Positions 23,178 through 32,435 of a stretch of 64,000 nucleotides of DNA are shown here, piece after piece; the stretch's first letter is position 1; each line of letters begins with the position of its first letter. The stretch lies in contig JAUJMU010000001.1 of the NCBI GenBank assembly GCA_030446715.1, positions 287,297 through 351,296 of the forward strand, in the 5' to 3' direction. Under the pieces are notes generated by a model. It was not told where the DNA came from, did no database searches, and saw nothing but the letters and a program-made list of their open reading frames with translations. A program made the translations under genes and the position numbers. The DNA comes from Cytophagales bacterium (GTDB lineage Bacteria > Bacteroidota > Bacteroidia > Cytophagales > 172606-1).

Positions 23178-25076
23178 CTACTTTACCCACTTCTTCCACC
23201 AGTATTGAAACACGATCAGTCCCCACAGCCGGGCGTGTACGTCTTCGGGGTTGGCCGAAAAGAGCTTTTCCTTCAGCCGCCGCACCTCGGCTACGTCGAA
23301 TATTCCCTGTTCCTCTACGAAAGAATCCTTCAGCAGGTCATTGCGGATCAGGCCCTGCAGTTCGTTGCGCATCCACTTGAGCAGCGGCACTTCAAAACCG
23401 TGCTTGGGCCGGTTGTAAAGTTCTTTGGGCAACTCACTCCGGAAGGCATCCTGCACGATTTTCTTCTTCATGCCGCCATCAATCTTATACTCAACCGGCA
23501 GCGAAAAGGCAAACTCCACTACCATATAGTCCAGAAAAGGCACCCGCACTTCCAGTCCGTGGGCCATGCTCATCAGGTCCACTTTGGTGAGCATGTCATT
23601 GGGCAGCACCAGTTGCATGTCGGTGTACAGAAAGTCATTCAGGTCGCCGTCCCGCCGGAGGTGCTGCAGGATCAGTGCCTTTCGTTCGGCAAATTCCTGT
23701 TCATGAGCCAGTTCACGGCTGGCGGCACTCAGCAGCCCCGTTGCCTCCGGCGCGCTGGTGAAGGTAGCAAACCGCCAGTACCGGTCTTTATGGTCCAAAG
23801 CGGCTCCTTCGGCCAGTTTCTGCAACTGCCGGATTTTGTTGCCGAACGCACTGTTGCGCGATTTGGGCAGGGCATTCCAGACCGGCTGCAAAGCTTTGGC
23901 GACGCCCGTGGCCAAGCCGCCTTCCCGGATGCGGAAGTCACCCCGGTGCTTGTTGTAGCCGGCAAATAATTCGTCGGCGCCGTCTCCGGAGAGGGCCACG
24001 GTTACCCGCTTCTTTGTCCTTTTGCTGAGAATATACACAGCCAGTGCCGAAGAATCGGCAAAGGGTTCGTCGGTGTAGTCGAGCATGTCGGACAGGTGCC
24101 CGTACAGGTCGTCGTTGGAAAGGGAAAAGACAGTGTGATTGGTTTTGAACTTCTTCGCCACCAGGTTGGCGTATCTGGTTTCACCAAAAAACGGCTCGTC
24201 CTTGTAGCCGATGGAAAAAGTATTGAGCTGGTCCGTATGCCGCGCCGCAAGGGCCACGATTACCGACGAATCAATGCCGCCGCTGAGGAAAGCCCCCAGG
24301 GGAACGTCCGAAATCAGGCGGCGCTGTACGGATGCATCCAGCAACTCCACCAGCCGGTGCTGGGCCTGTTCATAATTCATCGTTTCCGGCTGACGGCCAT
24401 TGCGGGGAATGGTGTACCAGCATTTCCGGGTCACCTCCAGTCCTTTGATCTTGATGCAATGCCCGGGCAGCAGTTTTTTTACGCTCTTAAAAATAGTATG
24501 CGGGGCCGGAATGTAGTTGAACTGCAGAAATTGCTGCAGGGATACGTAGTCAATGTCCCGCGGAAAACCGTACGTGAACAGGGCTTTCATTTCGGAGGCA
24601 AACAGGAACTTGTCTTCGTCGAGGCTGTAGAGCAGCGGCTTGATACCCATCCGGTCGCGGGCCACAAACAGACTGTCCTCCTCGGCATCGTACACGGCAA
24701 ACGCAAAAAAGCCGTTTAACCGGTGCAGGCAAGCTTCCCCTTCCTGTATGTACAGGTGCAGCAGCACTTCGGTATCGGAGGTGGAAGAAAAAGAAACCCC
24801 TTTCGCCTCCAGTTCTCCTTTCAGTTCCCCGAAGTTGAAAATCTCACCGTTGAACACAATGGTGTACCGCCCACCGGGGTCGGTCATGGGCTGGTTGCCG
24901 CCCGACGAGGTATCGAGGATGGAGAGCCGCCGGTGCCCGAGGCCCGCGTACCCGTGCGTAAAAGCATTGCCGGTATCCGGACCCCGGTGGGATAAAGTAT
25001 CGGTCGCCGCAAACAGATTGATGGTAAAAAATCGGCCGACTTCGTTGAAGGCGTACACGCCGGTAATGCCGCACAT
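23178..25076 (-). CDS. asnB: Asparagine synthase, glutamine-hydrolysing
   Basis: AsnB makes asparagine from aspartate using glutamine nitrogen and ATP. The 632-residue length is normal. Cys2 of MCGITGVYAF is the glutaminase nucleophile once Met is removed, and SHRGPDTG follows near residue 29. The synthetase domain has the PP-loop LSGGIDSSVIV near residue 267 and SGDGADELFAGY near residue 372. The ATG at 25076 is fixed by the need for Met-Cys. Such proteins also occur in polysaccharide clusters, but no such context is visible here. Confidence 0.94.
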   Translation of the reverse strand: MCGITGVYAFNEVGRFFTINLFAATDTLSHRGPDTGNAFTHGYAGLGHRRLSILDTSSGGNQPMTDPGGRYTIVFNGEIFNFGELKGELEAKGVSFSSTSDTEVLLHLYIQEGEACLHRLNGFFAFAVYDAEEDSLFVARDRMGIKPLLYSLDEDKFLFASEMKALFTYGFPRDIDYVSLQQFLQFNYIPAPHTIFKSVKKLLPGHCIKIKGLEVTRKCWYTIPRNGRQPETMNYEQAQHRLVELLDASVQRRLISDVPLGAFLSGGIDSSVIVALAARHTDQLNTFSIGYKDEPFFGETRYANLVAKKFKTNHTVFSLSNDDLYGHLSDMLDYTDEPFADSSALAVYILSKRTKKRVTVALSGDGADELFAGYNKHRGDFRIREGGLATGVAKALQPVWNALPKSRNSAFGNKIRQLQKLAEGAALDHKDRYWRFATFTSAPEATGLLSAASRELAHEQEFAERKALILQHLRRDGDLNDFLYTDMQLVLPNDMLTKVDLMSMAHGLEVRVPFLDYMVVEFAFSLPVEYKIDGGMKKKIVQDAFRSELPKELYNRPKHGFEVPLLKWMRNELQGLIRNDLLKDSFVEEQGIFDVAEVRRLKEKLFSANPEDVHARLWGLIVFQYWWKKWVK

Positions 25077-25256
25077 TACAGATCCTGAATTTTAAATGTC
25101 TGATGCCCCGGGGTAAAGAGAGGCAGCTATCCTTAAAACTAGACCAAGTTTCCCAGACGGCCAATTCCGGCAGATTCACTTTCCCCGAAGGGCGGCCATC
25201 TGATGCCGGTTTTTGAAATTTTTGTGACTGTCCTGCGTAAAAGATACCGCCCGGCC

Positions 25257-25264
25257 TATCTTTG
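25257..25264 (+). promoter_or_regulatory. Candidate -7 box for the DinB-like gene
   Basis: TATCTTTG is a full TAnnTTTG match 24 bp upstream of the ATG at 25289. A matching -33 box is not clear. The leader would be under 20 nt. Confidence 0.35.
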
Positions 25265-25288
25265 TCTGACCTTACCCCCTGAATCCCT

Positions 25289-25813
25289 ATGCTGCCTTCT
25301 CTGCAAAAGCCCTATGACCGGATGGAAAAATCGCGGCTCCGCATTCTGCAACTGACCGGTGACCTCTCCGAGACGCAGGCCCACGCCAGTCCCGGGCCGG
25401 GGGAGTGGTCGGTGGTGCAGGTGCTGGAGCACATGGTTATCATTGAACGGAGGGTTCTGGAAGCGGTGCAGAAACAGATTGCCGGATCAAATCTGCGTCC
25501 GGCTGGTCTGAAGGCGCGTTTCCGGATTATTCTGCTCAAACTGGCCCTCCGGTTCCGGAAGAAAATAAAGGCACCGGCCATTTTACCCGAACCAGCCGGC
25601 GACCGGAGTCTTGCAGAGTGGCAGCGCGAATGGGAAAAATCGCGGCAGCAGTGGCACCAGATGCTCGGCAACGTGCCGGAAATATTACTTGATAAGGCAG
25701 TTTTCAAGCATCCGCTGGCTGGCTACTTTACTCTTGCCCAAACGCTGGATTTTATTACCGAACATACCCGCCACCACGTACCGCAGGTGCAGCGGCTGGC
25801 GCAGAAGGTTTAA
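25289..25813 (+). CDS. DinB-like metal-binding helical bundle protein
   Basis: The 174-residue protein fits the DinB/YfiT-like four-helix bundle superfamily, whose members often bind a metal through three histidines. Candidate ligands lie in VLEHMVIIERRV near residue 48 and TEHTRHHVPQVQRL near residue 157. GPGEWSVVQVLEH is the typical helix-2 entry motif. Some members are thiol-dependent transferases, for example bacillithiol transferases. The specific reaction here is not known. Confidence 0.82.
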   Translation: MLPSLQKPYDRMEKSRLRILQLTGDLSETQAHASPGPGEWSVVQVLEHMVIIERRVLEAVQKQIAGSNLRPAGLKARFRIILLKLALRFRKKIKAPAILPEPAGDRSLAEWQREWEKSRQQWHQMLGNVPEILLDKAVFKHPLAGYFTLAQTLDFITEHTRHHVPQVQRLAQKV

Positions 25814-25960
25814 CCAGGTGGTGCCGGCACAGGCTGGCTGACAGGTAACCGCCTTCTGCCCCGCAAAAAGCGGAAAAGATTACGTATGTAACTACAGCCC
25901 CTGATGTAAATTGAAAAGCCGGTCTTCAGGAGAGAGATTTATAGATTAAATTTTCTCCTT

Positions 25961-26443
25961 ATGCGCTACACCAGCTATATAAACCTGTTCACTATTTTAT
26001 TACTGGCTGCTTTTGCCTTTGCTGGCTGCCACCAGAATCACACCGGACATGCCCCGTCCACAGCGGTCAAAGACCGGATCATCGGCTTGTGGCAATTCAG
26101 CAGCTACCGCGAAGTCACGACCCTGAACGACACCGTAAACAATGACCAGACTCAGCCGGTAGCCGGAACGGTGGAATTCACCCCCGATGGCCGGATTATT
26201 TCCCGCGATGAGTCCGGAAATACCGAAGAAGGCACATGGTCGTTAGTGGACGGTGGCAAAAAAGTAAGCATCATGTTTGATGACTTTGCCTCGGCAGGGC
26301 TGGATCTTGCGGCCTTTCTGGGAGCCGGTACGTTTGAACTGCAGGAGATTGAAGCCGGCAATATGGCCCTCAGCAACCATTCCCTGTTGTCGGCCGGCGG
26401 CAATTCCCTGAAATATGAACTTACTTTTCATCTCGAAAAGTAG
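25961..26443 (+). CDS. Lipocalin-like lipoprotein
   Basis: The 160-residue product has a lipoprotein signal (LLLAAFAFAGCHQN). The body begins IIGLWQFSSYREV and includes VEFTPDGRIISRDESGNTEE and WSLVDGGKKVSIMFDD, the pattern of small lipocalin-like (DUF4923/DUF5004 type) exported proteins of Bacteroidota. Ligand and function are unknown. It converges on the ABC ATPase gene. Confidence 0.7.
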   Translation: MRYTSYINLFTILLLAAFAFAGCHQNHTGHAPSTAVKDRIIGLWQFSSYREVTTLNDTVNNDQTQPVAGTVEFTPDGRIISRDESGNTEEGTWSLVDGGKKVSIMFDDFASAGLDLAAFLGAGTFELQEIEAGNMALSNHSLLSAGGNSLKYELTFHLEK

Positions 26444-26482
26444 CTATTCAGGAGCATTATCTCAGGCATGCTGTCCTCAAAT

Positions 26483-27211
26483 CTACCCCTGCACCCCGGC
26501 GCCCATGTAAGACCTGGCACGACGGATTTCCGTGTTGATCTGGTCGGTTTCTACCAGGCCGTCGCGCATCCGGACGATGCGGTGGGCGTAATGGGCAATG
26601 TCGTCTTCGTGCGTGACCATGATGATCGTATTACCCTTGCTGTGCAGTTCTTCAAACAAGTCCATAATCTCGTAAGAAGTTTTGGAATCGAGGTTACCCG
26701 TGGGTTCGTCGGCCAGCAGGATGCTGGGCGTGTTCACCAGCGCACGGGCAATGGCTACGCGCTGCCGCTGACCACCCGAAAGTTCGTTGGGCTTGTGTTT
26801 GGCGCGGTTTTCCAGCCCTACACCTCTCAGTGCGTGCATGGCCATCTCGGTCCGTTCCGATTTATTGTAGCCGGCGTACACCAGCGGCAAGGCTACGTTT
26901 TCCAGCGAACTCTGGCGGGGCAACAGGTTGAAAGTCTGAAACACGAAACCGATTTCCTTGTTGCGGATTTCGGCCAGTTCATTCTCCGTCATATCACTCA
27001 CATCCTTTCCGTTGAGGATGTAGCGGCCACTGGTTGGCGTATCAAGGCAGCCGATGATGTTCATCAGCGTAGATTTACCCGAACCGGACGGACCCATAAA
27101 TGCCACGTATTCGCCCCGGTTGACCGCAATGGTTATTGAGTTGAGGGCGTCGATGATCTCGCTGCCCATTATGTATCTTTTTGAAATATTGGTTGTGTCA
27201 ATGACCTTCAT
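26483..27211 (-). CDS. ABC transporter ATP-binding protein (LolD/MacB type)
   Basis: The 242-residue ATPase starts at the ATG at 27211 ([18 protein letters not shown]); the extra upstream codons are not family-like. Walker A is GPSGSGKST, the signature motif is [12 protein letters not shown], and Walker B is [13 protein letters not shown], the last being diagnostic of the LolD/MacB/FtsE subgroup. It would energise a lipoprotein-release or efflux-type permease. No permease gene is adjacent, so the partner is encoded elsewhere. Confidence 0.93.
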   Translation of the reverse strand: MKVIDTTNISKRYIMGSEIIDALNSITIAVNRGEYVAFMGPSGSGKSTLMNIIGCLDTPTSGRYILNGKDVSDMTENELAEIRNKEIGFVFQTFNLLPRQSSLENVALPLVYAGYNKSERTEMAMHALRGVGLENRAKHKPNELSGGQRQRVAIARALVNTPSILLADEPTGNLDSKTSYEIMDLFEELHSKGNTIIMVTHEDDIAHYAHRIVRMRDGLVETDQINTEIRRARSYMGAGVQG

Positions 27212-27361
27212 GAGAACGGACCGGATTGGGCTGTAGGGATTAAAGAAATTTAATGTAGCAAAGAAAACGGGTGAAGCCAAAAAAACTCCCTGAATTTTCG
27301 GTCAGAGAGTAAAAATGCTGCCGCGCACTGCTTGCCGCACCAATCCTGATAAGTTACGCAG

Positions 27362-30300
27362 TTACTGCCATTCGGAAAGCCTTTTTTCCACCGACGCCTT
27401 TTGTGCCTTGTATTCCGGTAAAAAAGCTCCATAGTCGGCGGATGTCGTCACCAACCGGAACTCCTCCAGTCCCTTTTCCGCGTAATCGGTCAGACCCATC
27501 TCCAGCGCCTGCCGGATATAGGCTTTGTGCACCGCCGGCGCGTAAGGGTTCAGGCGGATGGCTTCCACCAGGATGTTGTAGGCCCGGTCATCATCTTTCT
27601 GTCGGCTCCGGTAGAAAGCGGCGGCATCCGTAACCACCTGCGGGTCCAGCGGGAGGCGGCGCACGGCCTGGGCGTACTTTTCGGCCGCCAGAGCCGGCTT
27701 GCCGGTATGCTGGTAGCTCAGCGCTTCCCAATAGGGCTTCCGGTTCCGGGCGGCGTCAGTGGGAAGGGCTTCATTCAGCATACTCAGCAGCTTCTGGTAC
27801 TGTCCACCGGCGGCAAGCAACCGAAGGGCCAGCTCCTTTACCGCAGGAGAATCGGGCAGGAGTCCGCTGGCCGCGCGGTAAGCTTCCGTAGCCCGGTCCA
27901 CCTGATTGGTGCCCAGGTAAACCTCTGCCAGTTCGGCATAAGCCAGCCCCCGGTAAGGAGCATCGCCCACGGTGGCTGGCACAGCTGCCTGCGGATTGTT
28001 TCTGCTCAGGTGTACCAGCATCACCCTGGCGGCATCATCGGCACTGTCGGCGGCAAGGCCGGCCAGCTTGCGGCTGACGGTTTCCATGCGCCGGGCCAGT
28101 ACCCGCGCCTGAGGATCAGGACTGAATTTTTCGGCTTGCCAGACTGGCAGCGACTCGGCAAACAAGCCTGCCTCCGCGAGGGCGATGCCACGGTTGGTGC
28201 GCATGGCCGTATCGCCCAAAGCAATGGCACGTTCAAAACGGTTGGCCGCCAGCCGGGGTGCATCGTTCTGCAAATACCAAAGGCCCAGCAAGCGGTTGAA
28301 GAAAGCACCGCGGAGTTCGCTGCCGGCCTGCAGGCCATTAAGCAGTTCGAGGCCTCTGGCCCGGTCATCGGCGTAATACTCCAGATAAGCCTCAGCCAGC
28401 GTCAGGTCGTTGCCGAACAGCACATTGGCACCATACTCCTGGTATTGCCGCAAGGTGGAGGTCAGGGTAGTGTCGGCGTCTGTTTTATGATTCAGAACAT
28501 AATTGAACAGATACGCAAACCGTTCCCGGGTCAGCAGAGAATCACCTTTTACAGCTTTGCTAAAACTTCCTTTATCGGTTTTACCGGCCATGCTGGCCAG
28601 CAGCAGTCGGTTGTTTTCGGCAGAAATATAATCCGACGGAGCCGTGGCCTGCCACAGGGAATCGGCATCGGCCAGTTGCGGAGCCTTTACCCAAAAGGCC
28701 AGTTGATTGGTTTTTACCACTTCAGGCCGGTTTGCCAGCCGCTCCGCCTGCTCATAGTACAGATAAGCCGAGTCCAGTACGTTGGTGCGGTTGTAGAGCA
28801 GGGCCAGATTGTTGTAGAGTTCTCCGTTTTCCGGAAAAGCTTTTATGCCGTCTTTCAGCGTAAAAATGGATTCGAAGAACAGGTTTTCGCGCAGGTACAG
28901 ATTACTGAGCTTGGCGTAAGTATGCGGCTGCGGCTGCTTGAGCAGGGCCTGACGCAGGTATTCGGCGGCTTTGGTACTGTTGCCTTCCTGTATCGCCAGC
29001 GTAGCCACCGAATAATTGGCTTTGTGGTTGCGGTATTCGTACTGGAGGGCCATCTGGTAATAAGATTCGGCCAGCGGGGCATTGCCCTGGGCAAAGTAGC
29101 TGTCAGCGATGCCGTTATTGTACCCGGCCACTGCCTGATAAAAAGGGAACAGGCCCGATTCCAGCAGAAAAGCCAGCATCACCATTCCGCCGACGCCCCA
29201 CGAAAACCCGAAGGGAAACTGCCGCGGCTGAAACAGCACCTTGTGCACCGGCAGCCCCTGCTGCATCGGCATCCGGAAGTTGATCAGCACGTACAGGAAA
29301 AACGCCAGTCCCATGCCGATGTGGCTGAACAGAATCACGTCTTCGAACATTTCCACCACCGGGTCGTTGCCCGTCGCAAAGGCGTAGCCGATGGTACTCA
29401 CCGCAATCACGGCCAGCCCGGCGTACAGAAACGACAGATACGGATCGGCAATGATGCGGGAAAACAGGGGAGCCCGCTGCCGGAAACCCCAGATGCCCAG
29501 TACAACCGAAACGGCCAGCACGGCAAAGGCATTCAGATAAAAGAACTCCCAGTCAATGCGGCCGGTGTTATAGGCGTAGCGCAACAGCAGATTGAGCAGA
29601 TAAATGGCGGTCAGGAGGGTAAAGTGCAGCAGCCCGTTGGCACTGCCGCTGGTCGTCACCAGGTGCAGAAAGCCCCGCACAATCTCCGGCGAAACCAGTA
29701 CAATGAACAGCACCGTCAGCAAAAGCGGCACCGTGCTGCCGTACCCCAGCACCGACAGCACCGGGTAGCTGATCTGCGAAAAGTAACCGCCGGCGAAGAA
29801 GATCAGCGCCAGCAGACATGTAAAGGTGAGCAGCCGCGTTGCAAAAGAGAGGTCCGGACGGAACGCGTGGAAGTAATAACTTACAGGGATAACCAGCGCC
29901 AGTACGCCGATGAAGAAGGTATCGTTGGTGAGCCCGAACACCTGCAGCAGGTCGAGTTTGCTTACGGCCAGCCAGCCGATGAATACGGCCATGCCCGCCA
30001 CGTACCACAGCCGGGGCAACACCGTGACGGTACTCAGCAGCAGCACCAGACCCAGCAGTAGCAACCCCGTGTACAGGTAAGCCGCAACCAGGTTAACCGC
30101 GATGCCAGTTGGTTCAAAACGTTCAATCACTACGTAGCTGGGCACTTCTACATTAAAATTGAGGATGCCTTTGGTAAAATTATCCAGTGAAAGCACTACT
30201 TCCTGCAGTTCGCTTTCGGGTTGCCAGCCAATGACGGCATCAGTTCCCTGCACCGCCTGCACGGTAAAAAGGACCAGGGAGGCGGCAAGCAGCAGCAGGG

Positions 30301-30412
30301 CACTGGTAAACAGGGCCCGGTAAGGTGACTGCCAGTTTTGCCAGAACAGCAGGGACTTAGGCTGGGGCAGGCGATCTATGGTGTCGGTTTTTGTATGCGG
30401 AGAGGGAAGCAT
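27362..30412 (-). CDS. Large multi-pass membrane protein with C-terminal TPR array
   Basis: The 1016-residue protein has roughly a dozen hydrophobic segments in residues 35-440. A soluble half follows with many tetratricopeptide-like helices (YFAQGNAPLAESYYQMALQY, AEYLRQALLKQPQPHTYAKL, NGELYNNLALLYNRTNVLDS). The architecture resembles Bacteroidota membrane-TPR proteins of unknown function. No catalytic motif is recognised. A bidirectional hairpin lies about 100 bp upstream of the start. Confidence 0.85.
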   Translation of the reverse strand: MLPSPHTKTDTIDRLPQPKSLLFWQNWQSPYRALFTSALLLLAASLVLFTVQAVQGTDAVIGWQPESELQEVVLSLDNFTKGILNFNVEVPSYVVIERFEPTGIAVNLVAAYLYTGLLLLGLVLLLSTVTVLPRLWYVAGMAVFIGWLAVSKLDLLQVFGLTNDTFFIGVLALVIPVSYYFHAFRPDLSFATRLLTFTCLLALIFFAGGYFSQISYPVLSVLGYGSTVPLLLTVLFIVLVSPEIVRGFLHLVTTSGSANGLLHFTLLTAIYLLNLLLRYAYNTGRIDWEFFYLNAFAVLAVSVVLGIWGFRQRAPLFSRIIADPYLSFLYAGLAVIAVSTIGYAFATGNDPVVEMFEDVILFSHIGMGLAFFLYVLINFRMPMQQGLPVHKVLFQPRQFPFGFSWGVGGMVMLAFLLESGLFPFYQAVAGYNNGIADSYFAQGNAPLAESYYQMALQYEYRNHKANYSVATLAIQEGNSTKAAEYLRQALLKQPQPHTYAKLSNLYLRENLFFESIFTLKDGIKAFPENGELYNNLALLYNRTNVLDSAYLYYEQAERLANRPEVVKTNQLAFWVKAPQLADADSLWQATAPSDYISAENNRLLLASMAGKTDKGSFSKAVKGDSLLTRERFAYLFNYVLNHKTDADTTLTSTLRQYQEYGANVLFGNDLTLAEAYLEYYADDRARGLELLNGLQAGSELRGAFFNRLLGLWYLQNDAPRLAANRFERAIALGDTAMRTNRGIALAEAGLFAESLPVWQAEKFSPDPQARVLARRMETVSRKLAGLAADSADDAARVMLVHLSRNNPQAAVPATVGDAPYRGLAYAELAEVYLGTNQVDRATEAYRAASGLLPDSPAVKELALRLLAAGGQYQKLLSMLNEALPTDAARNRKPYWEALSYQHTGKPALAAEKYAQAVRRLPLDPQVVTDAAAFYRSRQKDDDRAYNILVEAIRLNPYAPAVHKAYIRQALEMGLTDYAEKGLEEFRLVTTSADYGAFLPEYKAQKASVEKRLSEWQ

Positions 30413-30515
30413 TGGAAAGACGCCGGAAATGATGAAATGAATTGACTTTTCTGTTGAGGCTCAGGTTGGCGCAGGTGGTTAAAAAGTAAACCGCAAACTA
30501 CGTCCCGTATTGTGC

Positions 30516-30546
30516 AAAAAAGCAAAATTAACCCGTTTGCTTTTTT
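30516..30546. terminator. Bidirectional terminator-like hairpin downstream of gatC
   Basis: An 11-bp stem (AAAAAAGCAAA / TTTGCTTTTTT) has a 9-nt loop. Read leftward it lies about 95 bp past the gatC stop and is followed by a few T residues. Its A/T flanks would let it work in either direction. Confidence 0.55.
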
Positions 30547-30638
30547 TCACTTTCGCGGGAGGTTGCCTGCGGTGTAAGTATTTACTGTAAATCGCAATAA
30601 AACAATCTCAATTAGGTGGTTACCTGTCGGGGCGCTTC

Positions 30639-30926
30639 TTATTCGAGCACCTTAGGCACCCGGAAATAATCCTGATCCTTATCGGGTGCATTGAGTAAAC
30701 CACGGTCGTGCGGAAGAGGTTCCTTCACCTCGTCGTCCCGCAGCACATTTACTTCGTCGGTCATGTGGGTGAGGGGCTCCACCTGTGAGGTATCAATTTC
30801 GTTGAGCTTTTCCACCCAGGTGAGAATCTTATTGAGGCTGTCCAGCATTTTGCCCTCTTCTTTCTCGTCAAAATCGAGCCGGGCAAGATGGGCAATCCGG
30901 CGCAGGGTTTCTTTATCGGCGTTCAT
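30639..30926 (-). CDS. gatC: Asp-tRNA(Asn)/Glu-tRNA(Gln) amidotransferase subunit C
   Basis: GatC stabilises the GatCAB complex that converts Glu-tRNA(Gln) or Asp-tRNA(Asn) to the amidated form. The 95-residue protein begins at the ATG at 30926 (MNADKETLRRIAHLARLDFD); a TTG six codons upstream is less likely. The mid region LNKILTWVEKLNEIDTS and the C-terminal PLPHDRGLLNAPDKDQDYFR, ending in the family-typical VPKVLE, are characteristic. gatA and gatB are not nearby. Confidence 0.95.
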   Translation of the reverse strand: MNADKETLRRIAHLARLDFDEKEEGKMLDSLNKILTWVEKLNEIDTSQVEPLTHMTDEVNVLRDDEVKEPLPHDRGLLNAPDKDQDYFRVPKVLE

Positions 30927-31163
30927 ATAATGGAAAATTGACAATTAAAAATACCGTAAGTCGCTGACGTTTGAACGTTTTATTCTGGTTTACAACAAAA
31001 TTTCGTTCAGCGTCCGGAAGCTGTCAAAAATTCGCGTTAAACTTAGAATGTCTTGTTTCTTATGATCGAAGCCAACCAGCGGCGCAGAATGGTCCCATTG
31101 CGGCAAGGGTATGTGATGAGGCAGGGCCGATCGCCGTTTCAGCGGGATATTGTGTGCAGTTCT

Positions 31164-31670
31164 TTAACGTTCAGCCCGTTTGTTATCGGGAATGTTAATC
31201 ATGCCACTACCATCCACTAACCAATTTCCGTTTTCATTTACAACTTTCATTGTCAGTTTAAACTGGAGCCAGTTTCTCCCTCTGACGGTCAAATAGTTGG
31301 TTTCCCGATCCAAAATTTCCAGTTCAAAGCCATTTTCCGGGTAGTCCTGAGCATCCACTATCGGGTCAGAATCCAGTCCTGATTCAGGATCATTCTGGTA
31401 AGCCTCATTAGTGATCTTTCTCAATTTGGACTTAAATCGCTCTGTAACTAGTCCGTTTGAGTTTACCCAGTCCATCCTGCCAGTTGCCGCTTTCATTTTA
31501 TTGCAATTCTCAACGTAACCGTTAATGAATTTTAGGGCCACGTCAACACTCGCCTCATTTGCTGTCACATTGATTGGCGGTTTGGTCTCAAGAGTTGGCT
31601 TCTTATTTACATCACTTCCACACGAATTGATCCACAAGCTCATCAGAGCGATATATATAATTCTCGGCAT
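31164..31670 (-). CDS. Lipoprotein of unknown function in the AT-rich patch
   Basis: From the ATG at 31670 (MPRIIYIALMSLWINSCGSD) the product is 168 residues with a lipobox at NSC. The body (VALKFINGYVENCNKMKAAT, LVTERFKSKLRKITNEAY) has the layout of DUF3828-type exported proteins, though I am not certain. The C-terminal part has WLVDGSGMINIP. Its codon use is AT-richer than that of flanking genes. Upstream codons in the frame come from the palindromic element and were excluded. Confidence 0.65.
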   Translation of the reverse strand: MPRIIYIALMSLWINSCGSDVNKKPTLETKPPINVTANEASVDVALKFINGYVENCNKMKAATGRMDWVNSNGLVTERFKSKLRKITNEAYQNDPESGLDSDPIVDAQDYPENGFELEILDRETNYLTVRGRNWLQFKLTMKVVNENGNWLVDGSGMINIPDNKRAER

Positions 31671-31684
31671 GGCTATTTTTAATT

Positions 31685-31778
31685 CCACACAACGGCTCAA
31701 AGCTACACGACGGCGTGCCCTCAAGCTTGGGCATTGCGGTGAGGCGGGCTGCTGGCAGGCTTGCTTAATGTTATAGGC
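31685..31778 (-). repeat. attC-like imperfect palindromic element
   Basis: On the minus strand the element begins GCCTATAACATTAAGCAAGC and ends CTTTGAGCCGTTGTG. Near its centre are TGCCC/GGGCA arms around AAGCTTGA. Ends of the form TATAAC...GTTGTG around a GC-rich folded core recall integron attC sites and similar elements between accessory genes of Bacteroidota. The strict R sites (RYYYAAC, GTTRRRY) are not met, and no integrase is in the window. It lies between the lipoprotein gene and the toxin gene. Confidence 0.4.
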
Positions 31779-31785
31779 TTTGTTT

Positions 31786-32112
31786 TTATTTTACTTCTAT
31801 ATCAAATACTTCAATCAGCTTTTTATCTACTTGCTCAATTTCACCTGATTCAATACTACCCAACCTTCCTAATATCAAAACTCTGTCAAGAGTAGCTAAT
31901 TTGTTCATTCTTACAAGTGAAGCTTTCTTTAATCCATTGTTTACTGTCGGTCTCAGCATTAAGTCTGCAGGCTCCTGCCACTGTGTCTGAGTGGAAATAA
32001 AAGCAACAGTTATATCTAATGCCGTCGGTATCAGCAAGAGCGCAGGCCGGTTCTTGCTTCCCGTTAAATCTGTGAAAGGGAAAGGTATCAAGACTATATC
32101 ACCTTTATTCAT
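31786..32112 (-). CDS. PemK/MazF-family toxin
   Basis: The 108-residue protein starts MNKGDIVLIPFPFTDLTGSK, the usual N-terminus of PemK/MazF/ChpK endoribonucleases, and continues RPALLLIPTALDITVAFIST. These toxins cut mRNA when their antitoxin is lost. Its start overlaps the stop of the upstream antitoxin gene by 4 bp (ATGA), typical of a coupled toxin-antitoxin pair. Composition is AT-rich compared with the surrounding chromosome, which suggests acquisition. Confidence 0.9.
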   Translation of the reverse strand: MNKGDIVLIPFPFTDLTGSKNRPALLLIPTALDITVAFISTQTQWQEPADLMLRPTVNNGLKKASLVRMNKLATLDRVLILGRLGSIESGEIEQVDKKLIEVFDIEVK

Positions 32113-32336
32113 TTGTATTTTTCTTTTAAATCATCAACTGTATACAAATCTTCCTCATCTTTTAGAAAAGCAAAAGCTTTTGACTCACTCACTAATTTTT
32201 CAATCCCTTTCCGCAAAATCTGCTCATCATATTTTTTGAGAATAAATTCAGCGAAGTCTGCAACCTCATTAATTCTGTCTTCAGGCAATCTTTGCAGAGT
32301 TTCCACTGTCCGATTTATCAATATCTCTCTGGTCAT
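32109..32336 (-). CDS. Antitoxin of the PemK-type pair
   Basis: The 75-residue protein (MTREILINRTVETLQRLPED, then EVADFAEFILKKYDEQILRK) resembles DUF2281/VapB-like small antitoxins found next to PemK toxins. A predicted helical, acidic C-terminus (FLKDEEDLYTVDDLKEKYK) probably wraps the toxin. It is first in the pair and overlaps the toxin start by 4 bp, so translation is likely coupled. A short AT-rich leader lies upstream. Confidence 0.85.
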   Translation of the reverse strand: MTREILINRTVETLQRLPEDRINEVADFAEFILKKYDEQILRKGIEKLVSESKAFAFLKDEEDLYTVDDLKEKYK

Positions 32337-32435
32337 CTGTTGTTAAGTTTTAGTATACCTTCAATTTGCCATTATTTTGTCTTCTCCTATTGTCCATAAC
32401 AAGAGACAAACGATCAGGGAGACTACCCGGCACTA

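Noticed and set aside
27527-30061. Very long plus-strand open frame (over 800 codons) opposite the membrane/TPR gene
   Set aside because: It lies entirely antisense to a gene with clear membrane helices and TPR motifs. It has no domain-like sequence and is an effect of high-GC codon use.
31685-31778. A true integron attC site
   Set aside because: The R-site consensus is not met, there is no integrase and only one copy is seen here. Kept only as an attC-like palindromic element.
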